From contig OU452206.1 of the NCBI GenBank assembly GCA_911728435.2, positions 13,050,297 through 13,114,296 on the forward strand: a stretch of DNA of 64,000 nt, in the 5' to 3' direction. Position 1 is the stretch's first letter. Each line of letters opens with the position of its first letter. Below the pieces are notes generated by a model. It was not told the origin of the DNA, searched no databases, and saw only the letters and a list, made by a program, of their open reading frames with translations. Shown here piece by piece: positions 50,743 through 63,008 of the stretch. The DNA comes from Apoderus coryli (taxonomy: Eukaryota; Arthropoda; Insecta; Coleoptera; Attelabidae). Made by a program: the position numbers and the translations under genes.

Positions 50743-52325
50743 ATAATAATAATAATAGCATTTATTGTCCAACAGCGAAGCCAATTACAGGACAAAATAA
50801 TAATAATTCCAAAACGGTGAACCCCCCACAACAAAATAAACTTAAATTAAAATAAAAAGAAAACTAGCTCTTAATGGTAAAACTAATCAGTAACATGAGA
50901 CATGGTACAATCCATAATTTCTTTAACACTACACGAAAACATATCACAATATTTACACATAAGATTGTAGTTTCTGGTACAAATAGAAATAGGAGATCTC
51001 AACATAAGATTCGTCCTAGCATAACCAAAATAAAATGTTGTACTGGACCTTATATGCTGCCTTGGAACGTTGAAATTAATTCTTGAAAGCAAGTGGGAAC
51101 AATCTATATTGGAGTGAACTAAATTGTAAAGAAATCGCAAAGAATTTATTTTCCTTCTAAGTTCAAGACTTGGTATCTCAAATCGATCCGTCATTAATTG
51201 GTAGTCAGTACCCCTTGGAGGATAATGACCATCCGCTTTATACATTAAGTACTTCAAAAATCCACGTTGCACTTTTTCGACCGTATTTTGATGAGTCACA
51301 TAATATGGATACCATATCAGTGACCCATATTCCAGTTTAGAGCGCATGTAGCTAAAGTGCAGCGTTTTAAGGGTATCTGTGTTTCTAAATCCCCTACAAT
51401 TCCTAACCAGAAAACCGTATGTCCTACCTGCCTCTAGTGTCTTATAATTGATATGCTCAGCAAACGTAAATTTCGAATCAAATATAATTCCTAAATCAGT
51501 GACAGATTCACATCGTGAGATTTGCACCTGATCAATGGAATAAACGTAATCAATGATCACCCTCTTGCGCGTAAAACTGATATATTTGCACTTCGACGGA
51601 TTAAGTGAAAGTTTATTTAGTACGCACCATTGATGCACCAGCTCCAAATTGTTCTGTAGGTTAGCACAGTCAACGATACTATCAATAGAACTGTACAATT
51701 TAAGATCATCCGCAAACATCAGCCGATCACAATTCATTCCATTCTCCAGGTCATTAATAAATAACATAAAAAAGAGGGGTCCAAGGTTCGATCCCTGAGG
51801 CACTCCTGAAGAAGCTGTATATGTATGTGACTGGCTACCAGTCTCATTGTGAGAAACATACTGAGGTCTATTTTTTAAGTATGACTGAAGAAACAATTTT
51901 AGGTTTAAAACAAAACCAAACTGGTCAAATTTTCGCATCAAAATGCCGTGATCCATTCTGTCAAATGCCTTAGTGAAATCTGTATATATTACATCAATTT
52001 GGCCTCCACGATCTAAAACCTCAGAAACATTTTCAGAAAAAACCGCTAGATTAGACACAGTAGATCTATGGGAAAAGAAACCATGTTGTACAGTGGAAAT
52101 CTGATTTCTAACAAAACTATAACTACGATCATATAGTACAGACTCAAAAATTTTTGCAAAATTCGACAGAATGGAAATCGGGCGATAGTTATCAATCACA
52201 GATCTGTCACCCGACTTCAGAACAGGAACAACCTTAGACCTCTTCCACTCCTGCGGAAATACCGTATTTTCAAGGGCCAAGTTAAATATTAAGCACAGCG
52301 GTCCAACCATAGGTCCAATAGGACA
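50743..52325 (-). mobile_element. Jockey-superfamily retrotransposon, 5' truncated
   Basis: The minus-strand element runs from a truncation point near 52325 to a 3' tail at 50743-50770 (acaataaatgct then ATT repeats on the minus strand). It contains one open frame. Confidence 0.88.
50883..52310 (-). CDS. Jockey-superfamily reverse transcriptase, C-terminal 475 codons open
   Basis: The frame covers the polymerase and C-terminal region without interruption: VVPVLKSGDRSVIDNYRPIS, FAKIFESVLYDR, QHGFFSHRSTVSNLAVF, IYTDFTKAFDRMDHGILMRK (first catalytic Asp), ASSGVPQGSNLGPLFFMLFI, RLMFADDLKLYSS (the FADD box, about residue 202), LNPSKCKYISFTRKR, VTDLGIIFDSKFTFAEHI, MRSKLEYGSLIWYPYY and, near the end, YARTNLMLRSPIS. 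The endonuclease and any ORF1 are missing, so it cannot transpose by itself. The annotated start is just the first ATG in the surviving part. Its nearest relative in the window is the relic at 40575-41600. Confidence 0.92.
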   Translation of the reverse strand: MVGPLCLIFNLALENTVFPQEWKRSKVVPVLKSGDRSVIDNYRPISILSNFAKIFESVLYDRSYSFVRNQISTVQHGFFSHRSTVSNLAVFSENVSEVLDRGGQIDVIYTDFTKAFDRMDHGILMRKFDQFGFVLNLKLFLQSYLKNRPQYVSHNETGSQSHTYTASSGVPQGSNLGPLFFMLFINDLENGMNCDRLMFADDLKLYSSIDSIVDCANLQNNLELVHQWCVLNKLSLNPSKCKYISFTRKRVIIDYVYSIDQVQISRCESVTDLGIIFDSKFTFAEHINYKTLEAGRTYGFLVRNCRGFRNTDTLKTLHFSYMRSKLEYGSLIWYPYYVTHQNTVEKVQRGFLKYLMYKADGHYPPRGTDYQLMTDRFEIPSLELRRKINSLRFLYNLVHSNIDCSHLLSRINFNVPRQHIRSSTTFYFGYARTNLMLRSPISICTRNYNLMCKYCDMFSCSVKEIMDCTMSHVTD

Positions 52326-52915
52326 TTAAAATAAACAAAGTACAAGATTTATTTTAATATTACAGAAATAGTCCATTCTAACGAGATTTATTCTAATTCA
52401 AGCCTGCCACTATACTAATCAGTACTAAGTGATTAAAAATAATTGTAGTTCGTTGTCTTATTATGATTTTTTTTTCACAAGCATAATTAGAATGTTTACT
52501 ATTAATAGGTAAATTAATAGAAACAGCTGCTATAACTATATAAAATAATAATTACGTTGCTTTTATCATCTAAATCCATCTTATATTCATCATATCCAAA
52601 GAAGCAAAGTATAGAAGAAAAAAACCACATTAACATAAATTTTAACCATATAATTAGCCAATGCTTATTACTACGCATTGTTTCCTACAACAAATTAGTC
52701 TTGTATGAAGGCCAAATATTTAAGAACTAGTAATACATACAGGTCGTTCTAAAATTTATTATTTCTAATAATAATAAACGTTTTTGTTAGGCAAAGTCTG
52801 GCCCAGTCTCATACTGAACCAAACCATGAGAAAAAAATTATCAAAAAATAAATTTAAGAATGTTTTAGTTGAATAAGAAATTAAGAATGTTAGCTTCCAA
52901 AAGTCTTAAGTTAAG
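52326..52915. other. No gene recognised
   Basis: AT-rich. Nothing supported. Confidence 0.4.
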
Positions 52916-53400
52916 TATAAGGCTGCTCTGGCGGGTGGATCCCCCACGTTGATCTTGAGATGCAGCGTTTTATATAGCTTAATTAGCTGTCTGACGCACA
53001 GATAGATGGTTCTCCATCGTCTCCACTGTCTCCGACATCCGATACTTCTAACTAATTTATGGTTATTGAATGAGAACCACAAATTCGTGTGTCCTAACTA
53101 TAGAAGTAACGATCCGTGGATAATTTCCTTCTGTACTTCTTAAGTTTTCTGCCATAACATATGGCAAGCAGGGATCGTCTGAAGATTAGAGACCAACGTA
53201 CGTAGTATGCCCTCTATAGTGTCGAGGGTACATTCTGTGGCAAAAACCTTCGTTGCAACCACAGAATTTAAATTTTCGGACGCCAGTGCTCGCACGAGTA
53301 GTCGATTTTCAAAATTAAAGGAAGAAACTGGTTTTGGACATTTTATTAAGGAGAGGTGTTGTAGACAACGTACGCTAGCAGGCTGATGAAAATAAAGCAC
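52916..53400 (-). pseudogene. R2-like retrotransposon scrap
   Basis: The minus-strand frame 53140-53400 ends LQTIPACHMLWQKT, and the continuing strand reads VQKEIIHGSLLL. This parallels LQKIPACHNMGENL and MQKEVIHGSLRL in the plus-strand relic at 1005-2094. The sequence beyond (52920-53100) reads LIKLYKTLHLKINVGDPP in another frame and may be the 3' part. No catalytic region is present. Confidence 0.65.
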
Positions 53401-53498
53401 ATAAATAGCTATTTAACCACGAATATCCAACAGATCAATAAAGTCATCAAATTAATATAAAATATTGTAGTTGAACTATTCGAATATCAGCGCGCAAA

Positions 53499-55612
53499 AA
53501 ATAAGCACAATCTGCTACTAGCTCGTATTAAAGAAGATAGACAAAAGGAAACCCTCAAAGGTTGCTGACATGCGAAAACTCAAAGAGGATGACGTATTCC
53601 AACAAACAAAGGAGAGGCTAAACAAGGAAATCAAAACTATATTTGAAGACAACAACCAAGAAACAGGAATAGAAGACCTATGGAATAAAATAAAAGTATC
53701 AATAACCTCCGTCACAAAAGAAAAGCTAGGACCGGATAGGACGGTAAAAAGACAACAATGGATGACAGACTCTATCTTGGAACTTATGGAAGAAAGAAGA
53801 CAACACAGAAACAAAGACAATGTAAAATACAAGGAACTACATAGAAGAGTCCTCAGAGCAATCAAAGACGCCAAGGAACGCTGGCTACAAGAAAAATGTG
53901 TCGAAATCGAGATCTTAAAACAAAAACGCGACAGCTTTAACCTCCATAAGAAAATAAAGGAAGCAACAGGAAGACAACAAAGACGGGGTCCAGGAATAAT
54001 CTTGGACTCGAATGACAACATTATTACCGAGACTCACAAAAAGCTTACAAGAAGGAAGCAATACATGGAGGAACTTTTCGGAGACGAAAACATCGATAAT
54101 ATGCCCGTCAGAGTCGGCGAAGAAGGACCTATCATCACACAGGAGGATGTAGAATCAGCTATTAAACAACTAAAAAACAACAAAGCTTCTGGACCAGACC
54201 AAATTCATGGAGAAGTACTCAAACTGCTAGATCCAGAACAGATGAGACTCCTGACCAACCTCTTCAACAAGATTTACACAGGCGGTCAAAAACCAAATGA
54301 CTGGCTGTTGTCAACATTCATCCCGCTCCCCAAAGAGGCAAATGCAACTAAATGCTCTGACCACAGAATAATCAGCTTGATGAGAGATATCCTAAAAGCG
54401 TTCCTTAATATCATCCAAGCACGTGTATATAGAAGACTCGACGAGAAAATAAGCGATACACAATTTGGTTTCAGGAAGGGACTCGGCACTGGAGAGGCCT
54501 TGTTCTCCATACAGGTCCTGATCCAACGAGCAAGGGACGTCAACGCAGACGTCTTTGCATGCTTCATAGATTTCGAAAAGGCCTTTGATAAAGTCCAACA
54601 CGGTAAACTCATCTCAATCCTACTGAATCAGGAATCGACTACAGAGACACAGACATAATATCAAAACTATACCTACAACAAAAAGCCATTGTACAGGTCG
54701 AAAACGAAACGGCGGAAGAGTTTAATATAAGGAGAGGAGTGCGCCAAGGTTGTATACTGTCGCCTCTACTATTCAACGTATACTCGGAACACCTATTTAA
54801 AGAGGCATTGGAGAACATGGAGGATGGAGTTGTAATAAACGGGGAAATAATAAACAACATAAGATATGCTAATGATACCGTCCTTATAGCAGACACGGCT
54901 GATGGACTTCAGAGACTTATAGACCGTGTAGAGACCGCATGCAAGAGATATGGTAAATACAATTGGAAACTTAGAGTTCACCGCCAGCAATGTGGCTCTC
55001 ACAGTAGCCGAGACAGTTACATACCTGGGCTGTACCTTGAATAAGAATTGGGATCACTCTCGAGAAATAAAATGCCGAATCGAAAAAGCCAGAGGTACAT
55101 TCAACAAGATGCGTAACATACTATGCAGCCTATCTCTCAACATCCATACCAGAATAAGAATTTTAAAATGCTATGTACTCTCAACCCTCCTATACGGGGC
55201 AGAAGCGTGGACCCTTACTGATGGCTCATCTAAACGCATAGATGCGTTTGAGATGTGGTGCTATCGCCGCATGCTAAGAATCCCATGGGTGCACCACGTA
55301 TCCAACGACACAGTACTGCAACGCATCGGTGGACAACTAGAATTCCTACCAAATGTCAAACGCAGAAAAATGGAATACTTTGGGCATGTCATGCGAGGTG
55401 AAAAATACCACCTTCTTCAACTTATCCTGCAGGGAAAATAGAGGGTCAAAGGTCAGCAGGACGCAGACGAATATCATGGCTGAGAAATCTGCGAACATGG
55501 ACCGGAATGACGTCAACAGCACTATTCAGAGCGGCGGTGAATAGAGTGATTTGGACCAATGTGATAGCCAACATCCACAGAAGATAGGCACTTCAAGAAG
55601 AAGAAGAAAAAT
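53499..55612 (+). pseudogene. RTE-type retrotransposon, near full reverse transcriptase in four frames
   Basis: It begins with the last endonuclease residues (HNLLLARIK, about 53502). The frame 53570-54658 then has MTDSILELMEERRQHRNK, NNKASGPDQIHGEVLKLL, FIPLPKEANATKCSDHRIIS, FGFRKGLGTGEALFSIQ and CFIDFEKAFDKVQHGKLISI. A shift at about 54630 follows. The frame near 54739 gives GVRQGCILSPLLFNVYSEHL and IRYANDTVLIADTADGL, where the YADD box has become YAND, a loss of a catalytic aspartate. The next frame (54950-55441) has VTYLGCTLNKNWDHSREIKC, LLYGAEAWTLTDGSSK and YRRMLRIPWVHHVSN. The last frame gives RRISWLRNLRTWTG. The GAA tail (55592-55612) matches that of the RTE at 21132-23409. Confidence 0.92.
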
Positions 55613-56409
55613 TAAGCGATAAAATATTGAGAAAGATAAATGCATCAAAAATATCAAATTGGACATAAAATAAAAATACAAAGTATTTTGCTACAATTCT
55701 ACAAAGGTAAATGATTATTAATTAAACTATTGTTATTTTAGATTTTTCTCGTTTCATTTTCCTTTATGACATTTTGCCAGTAGATTTAGTAATTTAAGGA
55801 ATACCCTGTATTTAATTCACACATAAAAACAATATAATAATTGCCTTGAGTGCCAAGATGATGATAGATTGACCTTGCCTATTGTTAATTTTTTGTTTAT
55901 ATCCTTAATTATAAAGCATAATTATCATACAAGATGAAATTATGATATTAAATAATATAAGATTGAAAGAAAAATGATTATAGGGGTTACGTGTTCGTTC
56001 ATCTTTTTATTACATTGCTTACTTAATCGGTAGAGGAATAAACATGCAATATTATGTACGTATTTAGGTATAAAGAGAAGTTGAAATGGCATAGACAAAT
56101 TAAATTTAGCTTCCTTTGTACATGTAGCATACGCATTCGCTTAAGAGAATATGAGCTTGTTCAGAATTTAGACTGAAATTTCTCTAGTTATTGGGACGCT
56201 GCGCGGTTTTGGTGGTAATTTTGTGCATATGCAGAGCATTCATACGACTGTTTGAGCAGAATTTCTTAAATAATAACGAGAATATTTAGAATAGCCTTTT
56301 GCAGATATTATCATTTAAATTGTAGTGATTCCGAATTCTAAACCAGTAAGAAATGTCCTTTGGTGAGTAGGTATAATAGTAGTTTTCAAATTAACATTTT
56401 TTACTTTCC
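55613..56409. other. No gene recognised
   Basis: AT-rich. Nothing supported. Confidence 0.4.
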
Positions 56410-56660
56410 TGCACAAAATTAGATAAAGACGGATATAAACATTATTATGTTCCCTGAGACGATTGAAACCATTTCCAGGTGGAAGTCTTTCTGTCTGTGT
56501 GTCTGTATGTTGTATTCTGCCACGATAGCGCCTAAACGCTTACCAATTGAGCTAAACCAAAAACCCGGTAGTTTTTGGTTGCAATCGCTTTATCCCTGTG
56601 ATAGAAGTGGACACAACCCCCAAATTTTCATAAAGCAGTAGGGGCCGGTACATCAAATGT
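56410..56660 (+). repeat. tRNA-Ala-module repeat family, copy E (5' part only)
   Basis: Shares gacggatataaac, ccctgagacgatt, ccaggtggaagtc, gccacgatagcgcctaaacg, accaattgagctaaa, agtttttggttgcaatcgct and ccaaattttca with the other copies. It lacks the tRNA-like module. Confidence 0.8.
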
Positions 56661-57919
56661 TTAATGAAACCACCATCATTCTTTACGATCGCAAAATCAA
56701 ATTTTATGTTTACCATCAATAGTATGAAGTAGGGTGTCACGAGACTCGCGAAATTTTTTGGAGACAAGATCGATTAAAAGCTTTCTAGACTTTTTGGATC
56801 GATAAATTTTTTTCGAGATTTCTCGACCTCGAAATGAACAAAAGAATGTTTTTTTTTCCATCCGATTGAATAAAATTTTTGGTATGTGTATTATTTTATT
56901 CAAAACAATTGTCAATGTTTGTCATTGACCATTATTTTCTAGAATTATCCTCATTTTTGTTTTGGGATTTTAAAGCATATTTTCACACAATTGTATGTTT
57001 GGGATCAAAAAATCCTTGAAAAACACGATTTAAAAAAAAACCAGAATTACAAAATCCAAAAAAAAAAAATACAATCGTTCAAAAAACGCAAATCGGATTT
57101 TATTCTGCAGGTTTTATTATATTATTCAATTATTATTTCGAATGTGGTAGTTTTGGATTAACTTGGCGGTCATTTACAGCTCACATGCACTCAATGTTGG
57201 GACAGCCTATGTGTAGTGATACATTGTTTACTATTTCCAACGTTAATGTGGACGAATACACTGGGATAATCATCTAACGAAAGCCATAGACCATACAGTT
57301 TGCTTTATTCGGCTCAGGGTTTACAGTATGTTCCTTCTGCTCTATATCTTATTATTGACAATCTAAATCGGATTCATCTGAATAAACTCATCAAACATTT
57401 ATAAGAGACTTTGTATCAAACATCACAGAAAACTCTATGTCTATGTAGTTCTTGCATATATTAAATAAACAACTTCTACAGTTCCTCTAACATGATACCA
57501 TCCAAATACACGAAATACCTATCAGATGATAAATCGTTATGATTTAGTGTAAAGTTCCCTCCAGCAACTTGGTTGTTAAATCGCATGTAGAACAAAGTTG
57601 GCTAAGGTTGAATGTATGTACTTTATAATGTATGTATATTTGTACGAAATTATGCACAACATTACAATAATTCGACTAACAGTTTCGGAGATATGTGAAA
57701 AGGGTTGAATGTTTTTTATTTAAATTTACAGATAATTTAAATATACGAAGTCTATCGCATAAATATCACATACATATACATGTGTATATTCATAAGTCTG
57801 CTAAGGTATTAATTTTAATCATCTGATTATAGCAGCATCCCTCGCTTTCATATATCAAAGTCGGAATAGCCAGAAAACTATTGCAGTGCAGTGTTCAATG
57901 AATGCGCTGGCGCATTATA
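56661..57919. other. No gene recognised
   Basis: AT-rich with poly-A stretches at 57030-57070. Nothing supported. Confidence 0.4.
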
Positions 57920-57923
57920 GTAT

Positions 57924-58364
57924 TGTAACGTTCGTTCTGTGAAATAATACCACTCTTTAATTAAAACTAATTTATTTACACTTAATAACTAAACACTTAG
58001 ACAAACTAATAACATTAATGCACTAAAATTACTGTATTTATTTGTACTATTTATATACACTATTAATTATATGTCACAACACTGTTCTCAACTATTGACT
58101 CTTCACTTCATGACTGATTATCTGTCCCTGTTATACGTTGGCTATATATATGGTTGTCTTCTTTCTCGAACACTTCCAGTGAGTAGTAGAACATTCTGGC
58201 GCACTTATATCCATTCCAGATCCACACGGTAAGCGAGGCACATCCTACCATCCTACTTTGAGTCGCGAGCTTTCGAGAACGATTACATCTGATTACTATA
58301 CATCAAGCCATGCTGGATATATTTATTTTTCTCTAAGCGTTGGGGACATTTTATATTCGTCACA
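57924..58364 (-). repeat. Solo LTR, 441 bp, with 4-bp target duplication
   Basis: It begins TGTAACG and ends CGTCACA, with GTAT at 57920-57923 and again at 58365-58368. On the minus strand it starts TGTGACGAATATAAAATGTC, which looks like a Ty3/gypsy LTR. The minus strand also carries a TATATA run (about 58143-58152) and a later AATAAA (about 57971). No internal retroviral sequence adjoins it, so it is the product of LTR-LTR recombination. It does not match the LTR at 15400-15913. Confidence 0.85.
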
Positions 58365-58368
58365 GTAT

Positions 58369-59394
58369 AGTGAAGATTCCAGATAAGACCGTTTTCTCTT
58401 TAATGAGTCACACAATATTTTCACTTCAACGTAACATGGAGCATGGACTTCATATTGCTGCGAAATTCAAACGCTTTTTTCGGATGAAATTTCCACTCTG
58501 AAAACCTGACTTTTCTTAGAGCTCATACCCGCAAAACCACGACTCCTCGTAGTTATCTTTCTAAGCACCTTTTTATCATCAACAATCATTCCCAACCAAT
58601 ATATCATGAGCGACTTCATAGCAAAGCGTTTCCTGATCTTCGGTAAGCAATTTTAAAACAAAGTTATAGTTATTTTTGATTATATTATATCTTGTCGGAA
58701 AAGTTTTGGGGTGACACTACCGATTTTGTTTTAAAATAACAGTTTTGCAAACATTATTAGTTGTTAGTTTGTCCCAATACATTATGTTTGTACATTTTCT
58801 TTTAATGTTTCTCCTTTTTACTAAATGTTTTAGTTTGTGATATTTTAGCTGCCTCGCAGAAACTGTTTATAAAAACTGAACTTTAACAAACTAGATTATT
58901 AATAAATAAAACAGAAATACCTATATAGGTAGCCTTTAATTAAATTTCTATTCCACTCATCTTTCTTAATTCAATATAAATTTCGTGTATTGTTTTAAGA
59001 AAAGCACGCTATCTAATTACCATTTTACCTGTCTGCAATTTCGTAAAACAAAGTTAATAACTTGTCCCAAAAATTTAATTAAAATCAGTGCAATTTTCAT
59101 AACAATAATTTCAATGTTCCTTCCAGGCTTACTGCGATTTAAAGTTCGGGAGAACATTCTTTTTATAACGTATAAAAAATTAATTTGAAATAAGGTTGAA
59201 GTGGGAAGTCCTTTTGTAAATAAATGTAAGTAAACCCTAAGGAAAAATCTTGCACCAAGATGGTCAATAGGGATCTTGCTAAACAATTAAAAAGTTAATA
59301 GAGCTTTAAAATTGACTTGCTAGTGCCAAATAAAAACCCTGATAAGCAGTTATTTTTTAGGCTAATGCAATACGAGAGCAATTTTTTCTATTTT
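58369..59394. other. No gene recognised
   Basis: AT-rich. Overlapping opposed frames at 58985-59286 have no signature. Confidence 0.4.
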
Positions 59395-59995
59395 GAGCCT
59401 TGGCAACACTTATTGTTGTCAAATGTCCGTTTTTTTTTATAACTGGATTGACTTTGTCCTGTACCAAAAGATTTTGTCCATCGAGCAATATTTTTGTTGT
59501 TCACAGTTAATTGAAAATTATGCGTCAGCCTAAACATGGAATTAAATCCTGAACATTTTCATGTGATGATTTATTACGACTTGCGACGTGGATTATAAAA
59601 ACAAGAAACCAAGTTGATAATATTTTTTCAAAAACAAAACGTTGCGTCCGTAGTGAAAATTTTAAACGCTATCTTATTATCTTAAAAAAATAACAATGAG
59701 AAATGCTTTTAATTTTTTTATATCTGTAAAAATCATGTCAGGAATAAATCAAAACTATAAAACGCAAAAAATTGGCCATCGTTTGTGACCTGTGATTCAC
59801 CGGGGATATTGCCATTACATTATATTGCCTCACATTAGATGTGGCCAAAACATCTTGTTGTCAAAGGTAGATATGTTTTCGAGGTGTCTGAAGCAATTTA
59901 GAAAAAAATGTTCACAAATCGTTCAAATGCATGCAAAAGTCATATTTTGAAAACCAATAAAGCAACTTGGTCAATTAATTCTAGTTTAGAGGACA
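59395..59995 (+). pseudogene. Internally deleted mariner relic
   Basis: The leader ttggcaacacttattgttg parallels that of the mariner at 10945. ATG at 59536 opens MELNPEHFHVMIYYDLRRGL and then hits a stop. Almost all of the transposase is missing. The end region (59920-59995) has ttcaaatgcatgcaaaag and attttgaaaaccaataaagc, matching the 3' end of the intact-ended mariner. In between lie unrelated AT-rich sequence and a copy of the 3.5-kb foldback element (about 59790-59885). Confidence 0.75.
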
Positions 59996-60179
59996 TTTGA
60001 TTACATTTTTATCGATAATGTAGCATCGATCGGAGGCTTGATTTAAAAATTCCATTGCACATCTCGCAGTGAAAGACTCACAACCCTTAGTTTCAATAGA
60101 AAAAAAAAACATACCTTACTAGACGAATACACATTATATTTTAACACCAGGCCTAGCAAAAGACAAAGACAATGAAAAT

Positions 60180-60560
60180 CTTCTCTGAAATCCAAGCAGT
60201 TATACATTAAGACCATAGCGTAAAATTGTCAAAACCAACTCTTTAATATCGGGAAAACATTAATGTGGCTCTGGTCTGGATTCCACGCCAATCTGATTTA
60301 AATTGACTTTAAGGAAAAGGGTAAATGAAGAAAGAACTTTTGGCAAGACTAGGTTTCACACAATCGAAAGAGTTTTTTAATACATCGAAACCAAAAACCC
60401 AGAAAATCCCGAATGCCTCGTGTAGCTATAGAGGAGGATGAGACGGAGAAACATGTACTGTGTTCCTGCCGTCGTAAACTGCGTCCAGGATTCTTGCGAA
60501 GTGGTGTGAAGATTTCACGAAAAATATAGCAAGGAACTACTTCGCCACCTAGCTTAGCCG
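60180..60560 (+). pseudogene. R1/LOA-type retrotransposon scrap
   Basis: aatatcgggaaaacattaat and ggctctggtctggattccac (RNase H end) are followed by a frame giving EEDETEKHVLCSCR (about 60428-60470), parallel to LEDDETAEHI and CSCP in the relic at 44725-45291. The middle part is shortened. Confidence 0.7.
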
Positions 60561-61659
60561 TAGAAACCCCTAAGGAGGCTACATTGTCTGACTGGAAGAA
60601 TTCCGAGGGAAAGAGAGCTGACAGATTCAAATGTTCAATAAGAATGGGACGTTGAGCGGAACAAGCGTACATTGATAAACGAGGATTATAAATAATTGAT
60701 GATTTTTGAATCAGAGCCAACTATGTGCATTATTTTTTAGACAATCTTTGTATATCAAACGGAAGATGGTCTGTTTTAACCTTGAATGTACATCATGCTT
60801 AAATGACTCTACGAGTCCACTAAAGACGTTCTCGATCAAATGTTATCATTTTAAAATGTACCCCAATCTTAAAAAGATGTTTCCTAGCATTTCCGAAAGA
60901 ACGCAAATATAGTACGACACAAAAGTGTATCATTCTTATCTGTGTCGTCGGCGTCGTACTGTAAATCATCAAAAGACTATTCCTAGTACCTATGTGAAGA
61001 TATTTTCCCTGAAAATCTGATTTTGTGCGACGCATGTTTGAGATGTAATAAATTCATGAAACACATAACACCATATAGACAAACAGACACACACACTGTT
61101 GAATAATTCACTTGTTTTATGGCACGTTCACTTGAAGCAATAAAGTCTGTTGCACGTATATATGAACTTATATATTGAGCTAAATAAAAATATAACTAAG
61201 AAAAGTAACGGGCGCTCAAAGAAAGTGTGAAAATATTTAAATTGGAGAACTTTCCAAGTGCAATAAATCAGACTTAACTGATCTTATAAGGTGAGTTGAG
61301 TGGTTGGTATAAATTTGTGATTTTATTAAAGCTCAGTTTACATTTTGATTAGTAGCATGTGCAGGTGTGTAGTGCTAGTGTTTAGTTTTCAAAGTGTAAG
61401 GTGACAAGTGCAAGTAACAAATCATGTTCTATGTAGTAATCAGACACCTCGCATAAACACTTAACATGTCAAGTAAACATTTAACACTTGCACTGAACAA
61501 AAACAAGCCAGAGGTCATTGTGTTATTCAATATAAAATGTCCAAATACCGTTCCAGAATAACCAACAGCTTCCAGATTGGTGAACAAATTTTTGAGTACT
61601 GAACAGAAAGAGCAATATGATCAACATGATGCAGCAACCTTATTGGTTATTGCTTGACT
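60561..61659. other. No gene recognised
   Basis: AT-rich. Nothing supported. Confidence 0.4.
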
Positions 61660-62400
61660 AAAGCAAACACGTAAAATGTCCCTGAAAAAATGATCCATTA
61701 AAATTGGAATCTGCCACTTATTCAGAAAATTTATAAATCAAATAAGATTAGACCTATTAAAGCAAAATTTCTTCACACTTTGGACGAAGCTGATTAAGCT
61801 TGGAGACTTGATTTTTGTTTAAACTTGGGCGAGAAAATGGTGGAAGATCGATATTTTCAAAATTGGATTGTTTTTCTGACGAGTTTACAAAAAATGGCGT
61901 TCCTTCCTCACAGAACTGTAGATATTGAAGGGAGAAAAAGCCGAATTATGTTATTAGTATAGTAAACGCTAGCACTGTAAAAATGTGAACGTATATGGTT
62001 GCCAATTTTTTATCATACCATGGAATTATCGGACCATACTTCGTTCAAGGAAAACTAAACCAATACTATATTACAGTTTTTTTTTTCCGCGAATTTCTCA
62101 TGTGCATTAAAATTTAAATTAATATACTTTTCAAATGGTTGTCCCCTCACTCTACTTAAATTATTTAAGAATGACTAAACACCAAGTGGATTGGTAGGAA
62201 TGGCCCTATTCCATGGCCCCCTAGGTCTCCCGATTTGTCGGTAATGGATGATATTTATTTATAGGGGAGCTTGAAGCAAATATTATATTCTGAAAACTTT
62301 TGAAGGATAGAATCTCAGCTGCCATACAGTCAATTACAGTAGGAGTATAGTTTCAGGGAACTTCGACGTCGTAAGTCTTATTGAATTATGCGCAGCAAAA
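61660..62400 (+). pseudogene. Decayed Tc1-like transposase
   Basis: Pieces in changing frames follow the usual order: KAKFLHTLDEADXAWRLDF (about 61759-61815), CLNLGEKMVEDRYFQNWIVF, DEFTKNGVPSSQNCRYWREK (first catalytic Asp region), then VNASTVKMWTYMVANFLSYH and GIIGPYFVQGKLN, as in the interdomain part. After a gap comes WIGRNGPIPWPPRSPDLSVM with the adjoining third Asp (about 62190-62260), then SLKQI. The second-Asp block (DGAPAHF) is missing. It is from the same broad family as the transposases at 17645 and 24060, and no terminal repeats were found. Confidence 0.78.
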
Positions 62401-62428
62401 TGGGGTACATCAATAGAATAACAATAGT

Positions 62429-62532
62429 ATATTGTGCAACGAACATGAAATGAGATATATTTCCTACGAGTCAGGCGAGTGCTGCAAATGATACGAGTAG
62501 GAAATGGTCATTTCATGTGAGTTTCACACTAT
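62429..62532. repeat. Inverted repeat, ~104 bp, foldback type
   Basis: The arms 62429-62472 and 62493-62532 are imperfect inverted copies (acatgaaatga, atttcctac, cgag). The middle 20 bp is unpaired. It lies right after the transposase relic but does not resemble a Tc1-like end. Confidence 0.65.
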
Positions 62533-63008
62533 ACTTTTTCTACGACTGTTTTAATGCATTTGAATAAATTAAACATAATTTTTAGGAAAATATTTGTTTT
62601 TCGAAACTTACTCCTGTTGCCCTAAGCCTCAATACGATAAGTTAGAAGTATTAAATTGACTAGGTGGTGTTAAACTATATTCACTATCACTGTTTTTGTG
62701 TTTTGAAATTAGCGAAATACTTAATTATAATTATTATTAATTGTAAATACCTAAACTGTCAATTTAGTGTGTTTGTATTGCCCGATGCTATTTTTGTCAT
62801 TACCAGGAAATTTACCCGTGCGCAATAAATATTGCAGGGGTAAATGAAAAACAGCATTACAATGTACTACATTTTCAAATCATGATTGAACATAGAATAA
62901 AGGCATTTAAAGACAGTCGTAGAAAAACAATATTGAAAGACAGTAATCTGGTAATATAGTTTACATTGTTTAAAATTAATTTTTAAGTTGAGTTTGAACG
63001 TTGTGTTA
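62533..63008. other. No gene recognised
   Basis: AT-rich. Nothing supported. Confidence 0.4.

Noticed and set aside
53518..54021. 167-aa minus-strand frame
   Set aside because: It is antisense to the RTE polymerase relic on the plus strand. The Ser/Leu/Phe-rich composition is that of a shadow frame.
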